From: Sphingobacterium alkalisoli
Lineage (GTDB): Bacteria > Bacteroidota > Bacteroidia > Sphingobacteriales > Sphingobacteriaceae
Reading direction: 5' to 3'
NCBI RefSeq assembly: GCF_005049105.1
Contig: NZ_SUKA01000007.1
Coordinates: 62,001-126,000 of the forward strand
DNA length: 64,000 bases
A program made the translations under genes and the position numbers. Shown piece by piece: positions 43,673-52,179 of this stretch. The stretch's first letter is position 1. Each line of letters begins with the position of its first letter. Under the pieces are notes generated by a model that was given only the letters and a program-made list of their open reading frames with translations, searched no databases and was not told the DNA's origin.

Positions 43673-45517
43673 TTAATTTCCTAAATAATACGACGGGACT
43701 GGAGCTTGAGGATAGCCCTGAGAGCGCTGAAGCACATAACTCCTATAAATAGGATCTTGCATTAGTGTTACTTTGCGATCTTTCGCCGGAATAGTGGTGT
43801 GATAGACTCTCAGTTCACCGGGAAGCGCTGTAACGACCTCCTCTCGCCAATCACCAAATAGATCTGCAATCATAAGGATATCTCCATATATGCCATCGCC
43901 AATTTTATCTCCATTCCAATACCCTATTGATTGGTTTCTTCCACCGGACGTAGATTCTGCACCCCATCGATTATCATCGCCAAAAAACAACTGACGAATA
44001 TTTCCAGAATCCCACCATATCCAGTTTCGACAAGGAGGAACTTCCTCATTGGAACCCAGTTTTTTACCCTGTGCGCTCAACAGGTATTTATCTGTTGAGC
44101 CTCCTTTCCTATCTTCTGTGGCAAAACATTCTAATCCAGGGCTCGTAGGATCGATATCTGCCACCATTCCATCACCAACATGAAATGTCTTATGCCCGAC
44201 ACCCCAAATTCTCTCTCCATTATTAGCATCAACAGTTGAAACTCCATAACCGTTATCTATCCAGGGCTCGATAGCCAAAAATACTTCCAATCCCTTTCTT
44301 TCCGGATCGATATCGGTAAGATAAGCTTTATCAGAATGCCCAAGACCAGTCGACCATCGTAAAGTTCCATTATTATTGAGCATGCAAGACCCCAACAAAA
44401 TTTCATCCTTTCCATCTCCATCCACATCGCCTGAAACCATATTATGCGCGCCTTGACTTCTAACAACCGGATTTTCCTCATCTCCGTCCCACCGCCACAA
44501 TTTTTCTAATTTACCATTGTTCAATTGCCACGCATCCACAACCATTAATCTGTAAGTACCCCGAGCCGCAAGTATACACGGTGTCTTGCCATCGAGGTAG
44601 GCCATACCGATTTGATTTCGATTTTGCCGGTTCACATCACCGTACCGATCATTTCGCTCAGGCCAATCGACAAGAGCGATCTCCTCGCCGGTCATCCCGT
44701 TCCAGATGGATAAATGTTCACTCCCCCCATACACACGCCCCTGATCATTCTTTAAAAAGTCATCCCCCGCTGTTTTTAAGGCCACCTCTGCTTTTCCATC
44801 CCCATCAAAATCGTAAACGATAAAGGGTGAATACCATACACCCGGTTCTATACCGGGCCCTAAATCCCTCGTCCACAAATAGGTACCATCATGTAAATAC
44901 GCCTCTATCTTATACGTCGTACCGTCGTTTGGGTTAGCAACCCCGGGATCCACATTGCTATTCGGATGGCGGATGATATAATCATACTGCCCGTCGCCGT
45001 TTAAGTCGGCAACTGCAACACGACCAGCCGTAACACTTGGATCTTTCAATTTTATTCTGTGATAATTAGATTCATTTACAACGTTTTGAGGTAATGATTT
45101 TTTCTTGCTTAAGCTTCTTTCTTCTCCTTGAATAGTTTCAATCCAGTACAGCACATTACCTTTTCCGATTTTAGTATCGACAAAATCAGTCGTTTCGGTT
45201 ATAGGCCTTTTATTCAGCTTTTTCGAGACATCATTAACGGAACGGTATATGTTAAATGCTGTGATTTCATTATCTGACTTTAGTAATCTCCAACTTATAT
45301 GAATTGCATTGCTTTCTTTAACATGGGCTAAAGTCAGTCCCCGATCCAGTGGTTCTTCAACTCTTTTTTGCGCAAAGCCATTTACCTCGGGCTTTATCGC
45401 ATGACGAGGTGTTAGAATCTCGTACATATAGGAACGTTCTCTTGAGTCTTGAGATAAAACGGTGGTATTCAATACAGAAATCAGTGCGATAATAAAAAGG
45501 ATCTTTATATAGTTCAT
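43673..45517 (-). CDS. Rhamnogalacturonan lyase, polysaccharide lyase family 11
   Basis: A 614-residue secreted enzyme (signal peptide ending VLSQ, about residue 23) that cleaves the rhamnose-galacturonate backbone of pectin by beta-elimination. After an N-terminal fibronectin-like region (about 50-125: RGLTLAHVKE, ISWRLLKSD, ITAFNIYRS) comes the eight-bladed PL11 propeller with repeated calcium-type loops DLNGDGQYDYIIRH, DFDGDGKAEVALKT, DVDGDGKDEILLGS and TDIDPERKGLEVF, and the family ending PQAPVPSYYLG. Length agrees with YesW-type enzymes. It is monocistronic, and a GH1 glycosidase gene lies upstream on the same strand. Confidence 0.93.
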   Translation of the reverse strand: MNYIKILFIIALISVLNTTVLSQDSRERSYMYEILTPRHAIKPEVNGFAQKRVEEPLDRGLTLAHVKESNAIHISWRLLKSDNEITAFNIYRSVNDVSKKLNKRPITETTDFVDTKIGKGNVLYWIETIQGEERSLSKKKSLPQNVVNESNYHRIKLKDPSVTAGRVAVADLNGDGQYDYIIRHPNSNVDPGVANPNDGTTYKIEAYLHDGTYLWTRDLGPGIEPGVWYSPFIVYDFDGDGKAEVALKTAGDDFLKNDQGRVYGGSEHLSIWNGMTGEEIALVDWPERNDRYGDVNRQNRNQIGMAYLDGKTPCILAARGTYRLMVVDAWQLNNGKLEKLWRWDGDEENPVVRSQGAHNMVSGDVDGDGKDEILLGSCMLNNNGTLRWSTGLGHSDKAYLTDIDPERKGLEVFLAIEPWIDNGYGVSTVDANNGERIWGVGHKTFHVGDGMVADIDPTSPGLECFATEDRKGGSTDKYLLSAQGKKLGSNEEVPPCRNWIWWDSGNIRQLFFGDDNRWGAESTSGGRNQSIGYWNGDKIGDGIYGDILMIADLFGDWREEVVTALPGELRVYHTTIPAKDRKVTLMQDPIYRSYVLQRSQGYPQAPVPSYYLGN

Positions 45518-45839
45518 AATGCGTTTATAATTTGCAACTTGTTTATCTTATTCTAGATTTATTCTGGTATTCACGAAGTTATGGCTTTAAGACCCTGAAC
45601 GCAACCTGTACCATCCTGTTCAAAGAACTAGATAGTCACCTAATTTGAAGGTTAAAATCGACAATCCTAAAGAATAAGCACTCTGTCAACCGTCCGATAA
45701 CATAAGACCAAGTAGATGATAAACTTACCTCTTCTGTATGGACGGCAAAGTAAGAGCTGGAATGCACTTCAACTTCAGAAAGAAATATAAAATCGCTGTT
45801 ATATACGGAGAATACGATTACAATTCAGGACATAATATC
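45518..45839. other. 322-nt intergenic region between PL11 and GH1 genes
   Basis: I see no gene, terminator or convincing promoter motif here. The region would have to contain the end of the GH1 transcript and the promoter of the PL11 gene, both on the minus strand. Confidence 0.35.
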
Positions 45840-47174
45840 CTATTTAAGAAAATTAGCGTACCAATATCCTGAAGATTTTACAGTACGCTGCTGGCTTTGA
45901 AAGTCAACGTAAACCAATCCAAATCTGGGGTGGTAACCTTCAGCCCATTCAAAATTATCAAGAAATGTCCACACAAAATATCCTTTGACGTTTACCCCCT
46001 CCCGCTTTGCTCGAAGCACCTGTGCGATGGTTTGTTGCAAATAGGCTATCCTTTTGGGATCGCTTACCTGATGGTTCTCTATCTGATCGGTAAAGGCAGC
46101 TCCATTTTCGGTAATAATCAGCGGTGGAATATTTGGATAAGCATTGAATTTCTTCAAAATATGGTATATTGACTCCGGATAGATCTCCCAATTCATTGCT
46201 GTCATTTCTACTTTACGCTTTTGGGCACTTACAATTTTTGCTTGTAGAAAAGGAACAAATATTGCATGTCGTACGATCTCGCGGGTGTAATTTTGCACAC
46301 CAATAAAATCCATGTTGAAGATTAAATCGTTGTCGTCATTTTGCTTCATGTATTTCTCAATTCTATTAAGAATCTTTATTTCAGCAGTTGGATATCCCAT
46401 TCCCAACAATGGTTCTATAAAGAGCCGATTGAGCAACGCATCTGCTTTTTTGGCGGCGACGATATCTTTCTCTCGCGTGGTGAACGGTTCGATGTGAGAG
46501 CATGAAAAAGTCGTGCCTACCACACTGTCTCTTTGCATCGTTTTAATAACCTTGGCACCATGAGCTTGCGCAAGTGCTGCATGATGTGCGGCTGCTAAAA
46601 AATTATCTAATCCCCTTCGTCCTGGAGCATGCACCCCTAAAAAATAGCCGGCAGCGCTAAATACAGTGGGTTCATTTAAAACCATCCAGTTTTTAACACG
46701 ATCACCAAAATGTGTGACACAAACGGAAACGAAATAACCAAACCATTCCTTGATATCACGATTTACCCAACCACCTTTTCTTTCGAGCGCATGAGGGAGA
46801 TCCCAATGGTACAACGTAATCCATGGTGTGATTCCCAATTGAAGCGACAGATCGATAAGCCTATCGTAGAAATCGATCCCGGCAGTATTAATATTACCAA
46901 CACCATCCGGAAGTATGCGGCTCCAAGAAATGGAAAATCTATAATTCCGAATATTTAGGCTCTGCATTAAATACAAATCTGCTGTATACCGATTGTAAAA
47001 ATCACATGCCGTATCCCCGTTTTGATTTTGATGTATTTTATTTCTGTTCTTTACGAAAATATCCCATATCGAAAGGCCTTTGCCGTCCGTATTGTGGGCT
47101 CCTTCGATTTGATAAGCAGCAGTAGAAACGCCCCAAATAAAATCTTCGTCGAAGGCTTCTTTAGTTAAAAGCAT
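45840..47174 (-). CDS. Glycoside hydrolase family 1 beta-glucosidase
   Basis: A 444-residue cytoplasmic GH1 enzyme (no signal peptide) hydrolysing beta-glucosides or related disaccharides. The family start DFIWGVSTAAYQIEGAHNTDGKG, the acid/base glutamate in WMVLNEPTVF (Glu168) and the nucleophile in LIITENGAAF (Glu356) are all present, as are the YHWDLPHAL and FVWTFLDNFEWAEGY aglycone-site motifs. Full length. It could work with the nearby pectin lyase on plant material, but no SusCD pair or transporter is linked. TACCTTTG on the minus strand at 47196-47203 is a plausible -7 box. Confidence 0.95.
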   Translation of the reverse strand: MLLTKEAFDEDFIWGVSTAAYQIEGAHNTDGKGLSIWDIFVKNRNKIHQNQNGDTACDFYNRYTADLYLMQSLNIRNYRFSISWSRILPDGVGNINTAGIDFYDRLIDLSLQLGITPWITLYHWDLPHALERKGGWVNRDIKEWFGYFVSVCVTHFGDRVKNWMVLNEPTVFSAAGYFLGVHAPGRRGLDNFLAAAHHAALAQAHGAKVIKTMQRDSVVGTTFSCSHIEPFTTREKDIVAAKKADALLNRLFIEPLLGMGYPTAEIKILNRIEKYMKQNDDNDLIFNMDFIGVQNYTREIVRHAIFVPFLQAKIVSAQKRKVEMTAMNWEIYPESIYHILKKFNAYPNIPPLIITENGAAFTDQIENHQVSDPKRIAYLQQTIAQVLRAKREGVNVKGYFVWTFLDNFEWAEGYHPRFGLVYVDFQSQQRTVKSSGYWYANFLK

Positions 47175-47535
47175 TAATTATAGAGATTTTTTGCACAAAG
47201 GTAACATTCTCTTCTATCTGGGCTAGATTTTATGAGATCTAAGAGGAGAATAAAACGAGCTAAATTGAGTTAAAAACAACTGTAGAACAATCCTTTGAAA
47301 AAAATACCCAATCGCTTTCATAATTCAACTGTTTTAAACTACAAGATTATTTATATCCTCACACAAATAAACGTAGTATTTGTGAACAGGATATTAATCT
47401 GCTATTAATTTTCTGTAAACTACAGGAAGATCAAAAATCCGACGGCTCCAGTTCAGGAAAAACAGATGATTTTTTATGCTGTGCAGGCAATTGTATTGTG
47501 CAAACGATTCTCGAAGAATTGACTATTTTTGTAAG
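47175..47535. other. 361-nt divergent intergenic region
   Basis: Separates the minus-strand GH1 gene from the plus-strand flavoprotein gene and should hold both promoters. Candidates are the minus-strand TACCTTTG (47196-47203) and plus-strand TATTTTTG (47524-47531), the latter only 4 nt before the ATG at 47536. No other structure seen. Confidence 0.4.
47196..47203 (-). promoter_or_regulatory. Candidate -7 element of the GH1 gene
   Basis: TACCTTTG on the minus strand, matching TAnnTTTG, 21 nt before the start codon. No -33 TTG at the standard distance. Confidence 0.35.
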
Positions 47536-48702
47536 ATGTCGAAACCACCTATCGTTATAATTGGAGCAGGTGCTGCTGGATTAATAGCTGCACAACAACT
47601 TGCTTTGAATGGGTTTGAAGTGCATATATACGAACAGAATAAAGCAGCCGCACGTAAATTTTTAGTGGCTGGTCATGGTGGACTTAATCTTACACATAGT
47701 GAAGATATAGATACTTTTATAAAAAGGTATGACCACATTGAAATACAAAAGATTGTCAGATATTTCGACAATAAAGCCACTATTGCGTGGTTTGATGATC
47801 TAGGAATTGCTACATTCATCGGAAGTTCAGGAAAAATATTCCCTGCTAAAGGAATAAAACCCATACAGGTACTACAAGCTATACTTGCCAAACTAACAGA
47901 CATCGGCGTTAAAATTATATACGGATATCGTATGATAGACTTCGATGGGGAGTCGGTCTCACTCGACTGCCAAGGTAAATCGATACGAATCCCTTATCAA
48001 AAACTAATATTAGGTCTTGGTGGCGGGTCTTGGGCAAAAACTGGTTCGGATGGAAAATGGGTAGATCTATTTCAGGCGAAAGGTATTCAAATTAGTACAC
48101 TTCAGCCAGCGAATTCAGGTTTTAATACAAATATTGATTTTTCTCCATTGGCCGGAAAGGTATTGAAAAACATTCAGTTAAAATTTGAAGGACTTCACAA
48201 AACAGGTGAAATTGTATTCACGACCTACGGTATTGAAGGTGCTCCTGTTTATTATCTGAATCACTTGGTTCGTCAAATATCTTTTCCTATCACCCTATTT
48301 CTGGATATAAAACCTACATATACATTAGTAGCTATTGAAAAGGAATTGAGCTATAATGGAAATATAAGTTCCATTCTTAGAAACAAGCTGAAACTCTCGC
48401 AGACAGCGATACAGTTGTTGAAATTTTTGGATAAGGAGACTTATACAAATCCATCCAAATTAGCATATGCTATTAAAAATTTACCTATTGAGGTCTCTTC
48501 ATTTAGACCCATTGATGAGGTTATATCTACTTCGGGAGGAGTTTCTTTTAAAGAATTGTCTGATTCGCTGGCTCTAAAAAAATATCCAGATATTTTTTGT
48601 ATTGGTGAAATGCTGGACTGGGAAGCTCCTACGGGAGGTTATTTGCTGCAGGCTTGTTTTAGTTCGGGTGTATGGGTTGCTGATAATATAACGTTAAAAT
48701 AA
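47536..48702 (+). CDS. HI0933/BaiN-like NAD(P)/FAD-dependent oxidoreductase
   Basis: A 388-residue flavoprotein. The start ATG at 47536 places the FAD dinucleotide-binding motif GAGAAGLIAAQQL right at the N-terminus, as in the family; the longer frame from 47476 adds 20 Cys/Arg-rich residues without counterpart. RKFLVAGHGGLNLTHSE is the RK(F/L)xxSGxGRCN-like signature in the TIGR03862 variant, and the end GEMLDWEAPTGGYLLQACFSSG is the second FAD contact. The reaction is not established for this subgroup. Monocistronic. Confidence 0.88.
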   Translation: MSKPPIVIIGAGAAGLIAAQQLALNGFEVHIYEQNKAAARKFLVAGHGGLNLTHSEDIDTFIKRYDHIEIQKIVRYFDNKATIAWFDDLGIATFIGSSGKIFPAKGIKPIQVLQAILAKLTDIGVKIIYGYRMIDFDGESVSLDCQGKSIRIPYQKLILGLGGGSWAKTGSDGKWVDLFQAKGIQISTLQPANSGFNTNIDFSPLAGKVLKNIQLKFEGLHKTGEIVFTTYGIEGAPVYYLNHLVRQISFPITLFLDIKPTYTLVAIEKELSYNGNISSILRNKLKLSQTAIQLLKFLDKETYTNPSKLAYAIKNLPIEVSSFRPIDEVISTSGGVSFKELSDSLALKKYPDIFCIGEMLDWEAPTGGYLLQACFSSGVWVADNITLK

Positions 48703-48779
48703 CGCGTGTATTTGGTACTTTTTGATAAAAATTAACGAACTTTATAAAAAGAGTATTAACAGTATAAAGGAGAATAAGT

Positions 48780-49088
48780 ATGTCATTTAAAGAATCTTTT
48801 AACGTCAACGGAGAGAATCTCCTCAAAAAAATCAAAGAAATCATCGCGGAGGGAAATGTTCGAAAAATTATCATTTCAGATAAAGCCGGCAAAGAGATAT
48901 TAAGTTTCCCCGTAACCATTGGAGTCGTTGGCGTGGTACTTTTACCTATTTTTGCGGCTGTAGGTGCATTAGCTGCTTTGTTAACAGAATGCACCATCAC
49001 GGTAGAGCGGTCGGATTCGTCTAAGGAGCATGATCAAAATGATACGCCTCCCCCCACTGAAAACCCAAATACACCAACAGATATTTAA
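48780..49088 (+). CDS. DUF4342 family protein
   Basis: A 102-residue protein. The N-terminal helix (ESFNVNGENLLKKIKEII), RKIIISDKAGKEILSFPVTIGVV and the hydrophobic segment VGVVLLPIFAAVGALAALLT are the DUF4342 pattern; the C-terminal 25 residues are acidic and Pro/Asn/Thr-rich and probably disordered. The hydrophobic part suggests peripheral or integral membrane association. Function unknown. A perfect bidirectional terminator follows. Confidence 0.88.
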   Translation: MSFKESFNVNGENLLKKIKEIIAEGNVRKIIISDKAGKEILSFPVTIGVVGVVLLPIFAAVGALAALLTECTITVERSDSSKEHDQNDTPPPTENPNTPTDI

Positions 49089-49110
49089 TTATGTCGAGAA
49101 GTGATTAAAT

Positions 49111-49143
49111 AAAAAAAAGGATAGATACGCTATCCTTTTTTTT
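49111..49143. terminator. Bidirectional Rho-independent terminator
   Basis: A14-nt arm of eight A residues plus GGATAG pairs perfectly with CTATCC plus eight T residues around an ATACG loop. It serves both the DUF4342 gene (+) and the M48 protease gene (-), which converge here. Confidence 0.92.
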
Positions 49144-49154
49144 ATTTAATAGGG

Positions 49155-49958
49155 TTATTTTTTGTAGTACTTCATTGCTTCCGGAATATAGCTTTGGAGC
49201 TGAGAGATACGTCTGGCATCGCTAGGGTGCGTACTTAAGAACTCAGCTGGCGCTTGGCCGGATTTAGCAGAAGACATTCTTTCCCAAAACTTCACAGCTT
49301 CATTAGGATTGTAACCTGCCATTGCCATAATGATAAGTCCTGCTCTATCGGCTGCCAATTCATCATTTCTGGAAAACTTGAGCATTCCGAGAGGAGCCCC
49401 AATACCATACAATTGATTTATTGCAGATACTGCGCGATTATTTGTCGTAGACGATGCGGCGCCGAGTACCTGTGCGCCAAGTTGTAATGCAATTTGATTA
49501 GACGCCTGTGCTACTGAATGTTTTTCAATAGCGTGCGCAATTTCATGCCCCATTACTGTAGCCAAACCTGCCTCATTACCTGCAATAGGAATTATTCCAC
49601 TATATACGGCCACTTTACCACCAGGCATACACCATGCATTCACATCATCACTCTGTACCAGGTTAAATTCCCAATTGAAATCATATTGATCGGCAACTCC
49701 TCTTTCTTGTAAAAATCGATTCGTCGCGGACGCAATACTATTTCCAACGCGTTTTACCATAGTTGCATTGGATGTACCGGTAATAACCTTGGTTTCTGAA
49801 GATGTTAGAAACTCTTTGTAAGCCAACGCGGCTTGTTCGTTCAGCTGAGTTTCATTCACCAAGCTTAAGTATTTTCTCCCCGTAACGGCCGAAGTAGCAC
49901 AGCTCGCCAATATCCCCCCAATCAGGAATATGGCAGTATAGTTAAATATTCTTTTCAT
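49155..49958 (-). CDS. M48 family metalloprotease lipoprotein (LoiP/BepA-like)
   Basis: A 267-residue lipoprotein protease. From the ATG at 49958 the signal peptide ends in LASC (Cys20); a second ATG three codons upstream (49967) is possible. The zinc motif is HEIAH (His138, Glu139, His142) and the third ligand is in ELAADRAG; VQSDDVNAWCMPGGKVAVYSG is the preceding conserved segment. Members of this group degrade misfolded outer-membrane proteins in the periplasm. It is the last gene of a minus-strand run that includes nadC and plsY, 61 nt downstream of plsY, and ends at a bidirectional terminator. Confidence 0.93.
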   Translation of the reverse strand: MKRIFNYTAIFLIGGILASCATSAVTGRKYLSLVNETQLNEQAALAYKEFLTSSETKVITGTSNATMVKRVGNSIASATNRFLQERGVADQYDFNWEFNLVQSDDVNAWCMPGGKVAVYSGIIPIAGNEAGLATVMGHEIAHAIEKHSVAQASNQIALQLGAQVLGAASSTTNNRAVSAINQLYGIGAPLGMLKFSRNDELAADRAGLIIMAMAGYNPNEAVKFWERMSSAKSGQAPAEFLSTHPSDARRISQLQSYIPEAMKYYKK

Positions 49959-50019
49959 AATACACATTACTATAATAATCCATTTTGATTAACATATGCA
50001 ATTCTAATGCCCAAATAGA

Positions 50020-50670
50020 TTAATCAGGATTCTTTTTTTTAAATAGATATATTTTAGACTCATGGCCTTTCAGCAACCGCTCAATATTCTTTTGATGCGT
50101 AATAAGAATCAACGCACAGATAGCTATTCCATACAACAGTACGGAGGGTACCGTTGTCTTAAAGATAAAGGCAACACTGATGGGAAACGTAAATCCGGCA
50201 AGAATGGAACTTAAAGAAACATAATGAGACACTAATAGACAGATAACAAAAACAGAGACACAGCAGAGGGCTGCCGGTGCGTGAATGGCAAGCACCATCC
50301 CAAACAAAGTCGCCACACCTTTCCCACCTCTAAAGCCTGCAAATATGGGAAACAAATGCCCTATAACGGCGATTACCCCCAAGGCTAGTTGGAAGTTTAC
50401 GAAATAACGTGAATTATGGTCTCCTATGATCGACCCGTCCAGAAGATAGGGCAAATTAGTCGCTGTCCAGCCTTTAAAAATATCTACAAACATGACAATG
50501 GCACCTGCCTTCGGTCCCAATACCCTAAAGGTATTGGTTGCGCCTGCGTTTCCACTTCCATATTCCCGCACATCGACGCTATAAAATGCTTGACCAAACC
50601 ACACTGCAGTAGGTATTGATCCAAACAGATAAGCTAATATGACAATACCTACTAAATAAATAGAAATCAT
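50020..50670 (-). CDS. plsY: Acyl-phosphate glycerol-3-phosphate acyltransferase PlsY
   Basis: A 216-residue inner-membrane enzyme with about five transmembrane segments that transfers acyl groups from acyl-phosphate to glycerol-3-phosphate, the first step of phospholipid synthesis. The three conserved loops are visible: GSIPTAVW, the glycine-rich REYGSGNAGATNTFRVLG, and FRGGKGVATLFG. The C-terminal tail is Lys-rich and cytoplasmic. It starts 17 nt after nadC ends, so the genes are co-transcribed. The substrate would come from PlsX, not in the window. Confidence 0.96.
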   Translation of the reverse strand: MISIYLVGIVILAYLFGSIPTAVWFGQAFYSVDVREYGSGNAGATNTFRVLGPKAGAIVMFVDIFKGWTATNLPYLLDGSIIGDHNSRYFVNFQLALGVIAVIGHLFPIFAGFRGGKGVATLFGMVLAIHAPAALCCVSVFVICLLVSHYVSLSSILAGFTFPISVAFIFKTTVPSVLLYGIAICALILITHQKNIERLLKGHESKIYLFKKKNPD

Positions 50671-50687
50671 TAATCGTCCTTATTATG

Positions 50688-51545
50688 TTATATTAGTTTG
50701 GCCTTCAAACTTAAGTCAAGGCTTTTTACCGAGTGTGTTAATGCACCCACAGATATGTAGTCCACTCCCGCCAATGCATAATCTTTGATTGTCTCTAATG
50801 TAATACCGCCAGAGGCTTCAGTTATTAACCGCCCATCTACCAATTTCACAGCCTTTTGTACATCTACAGGTGTAAAATTATCAAACATCACGCGATCGAC
50901 TCCTTCACAAGCTAAAACCTCAGCCAGCTCTTCAAAATTCCGAACCTCCACTTCTATTGGTATATCAATTGCAAAGTCTTTTTTATAACTAGTTGCATGC
51001 GCAATAGCATTCGAAACACCGCCCGCATAATCTACATGATTATCTTTAATAAGAATCATATCATACAAACCAAAACGGTGATTTTCCCCTCCACCGATCT
51101 TTACAGCTTGCTTTTCTAAAAAACGTAAAAGTGGTGTCGTTTTGCGTGTATCCAATACCTTAGTAGTTGTTTCCTTCAATAAATCAACATACGTAGCGGT
51201 TCGTGTAGCGATGCCAGACATTCGTTGCATAACATTCAAAACCAATCTTTCGGCCTTTAAAATACTATGTATATTTCCACGTACAACTAATATAATATCA
51301 CCGTATACAACAGGAGATCCATCGTTAATAAAAATTTCTACTTGCAAAGAAGAATCTATGTAATTAAATATTTCCAAGGCCACATCCACCCCCGCAATTA
51401 ACCCCTCTTCCTTGACCAAAAGTTGTGCTTCTCCACCTTTATTCTTACCAATAGTAGATAATGAAGTGTGATCTCCGTCCCCAACATCCTCAATTAGAGC
51501 AAGTTTTACAAACTCAAGCAATTTTACTTTAAAATCTTGATCCAT
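50688..51545 (-). CDS. nadC: Nicotinate-nucleotide pyrophosphorylase (carboxylating)
   Basis: A 285-residue cytoplasmic enzyme that forms nicotinate mononucleotide from quinolinate and PRPP in NAD synthesis. GDHTSLSTI near the N-terminus, ERLVLNVMQRMSGIAT, TKVLDTRKTTP and HRFGLYDMILIKDNH are the quinolinate-binding motifs; the barrel ends with ITEASGGITLETI and VDYISVGALTHS. Full length. Downstream is plsY (17 nt) and upstream a DUF4783 gene (80 nt) on the same strand, an arrangement I know from other Bacteroidota. Confidence 0.97.
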   Translation of the reverse strand: MDQDFKVKLLEFVKLALIEDVGDGDHTSLSTIGKNKGGEAQLLVKEEGLIAGVDVALEIFNYIDSSLQVEIFINDGSPVVYGDIILVVRGNIHSILKAERLVLNVMQRMSGIATRTATYVDLLKETTTKVLDTRKTTPLLRFLEKQAVKIGGGENHRFGLYDMILIKDNHVDYAGGVSNAIAHATSYKKDFAIDIPIEVEVRNFEELAEVLACEGVDRVMFDNFTPVDVQKAVKLVDGRLITEASGGITLETIKDYALAGVDYISVGALTHSVKSLDLSLKAKLI

Positions 51546-51625
51546 TCCAAACTATAAAATATTAGGCTAAGATGAAGAAAATATATTTTATTCTAAAAAT
51601 TATTGCTTGGAAATTGTCAAAAAAA

Positions 51626-52009
51626 TCACTCTATTCGCAGTTCTGAGATCGTGAAATCTCCTTTGATATCGATCAACTTGACAAATACACGGTAAGATTT
51701 TTTAATGGTCTTCAGACTATAAATTAAGTATTTATTGCTCGAATTTCCGGCTACCTTTTGAAGATGTTTTAGTTCCGTTATCTTATTCGCTCTAAAAAAA
51801 TCATTGAGTACCAGTTCTGCCTGAAATTTAGAATAGACGCTTTCTTCTTTATTTATAGACAGACTTAATGTGGAAGCAAAATGTTTGGATAACGTTTTGC
51901 TATTGCCATTCTTTAAACCATTATATATATCGGCATGGATATTACCCTCGACAAATGATTGCAGAGGCATAATCACCATTATTATAAACACTTTTAGCAG
52001 GTTCATCAA
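51626..52009 (-). CDS. DUF4783 family exported protein
   Basis: A 127-residue exported protein with a signal peptide at about 1-22 and an NTF2-like pattern after it (ADIYNGLKNGNSKTLSKHF, LSINKEESVYSKFQAELVLN, DFFRANK, then strands). This is the DUF4783 family, commonly found next to nadC in Bacteroidota. Function unknown, but the conserved neighbourhood suggests an envelope role linked to growth. An ATG also follows at the second codon. Confidence 0.82.
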   Translation of the reverse strand: MMNLLKVFIIMVIMPLQSFVEGNIHADIYNGLKNGNSKTLSKHFASTLSLSINKEESVYSKFQAELVLNDFFRANKITELKHLQKVAGNSSNKYLIYSLKTIKKSYRVFVKLIDIKGDFTISELRIE

Positions 52010-52179
52010 TTATGTATCTAATCATTTAATAGCCGTGTGACAACTACCTTATTATTAAGTTAAAAACCATGCCAATTAATACTATGAAAAAAAATGATTG
52101 TCTGTACAAATGAATCATGAGCTTGCGTCTTTTTCCAAAGGGTGTTCGTGAATGCAAAGCATTTTATCTAAATTTGTAT

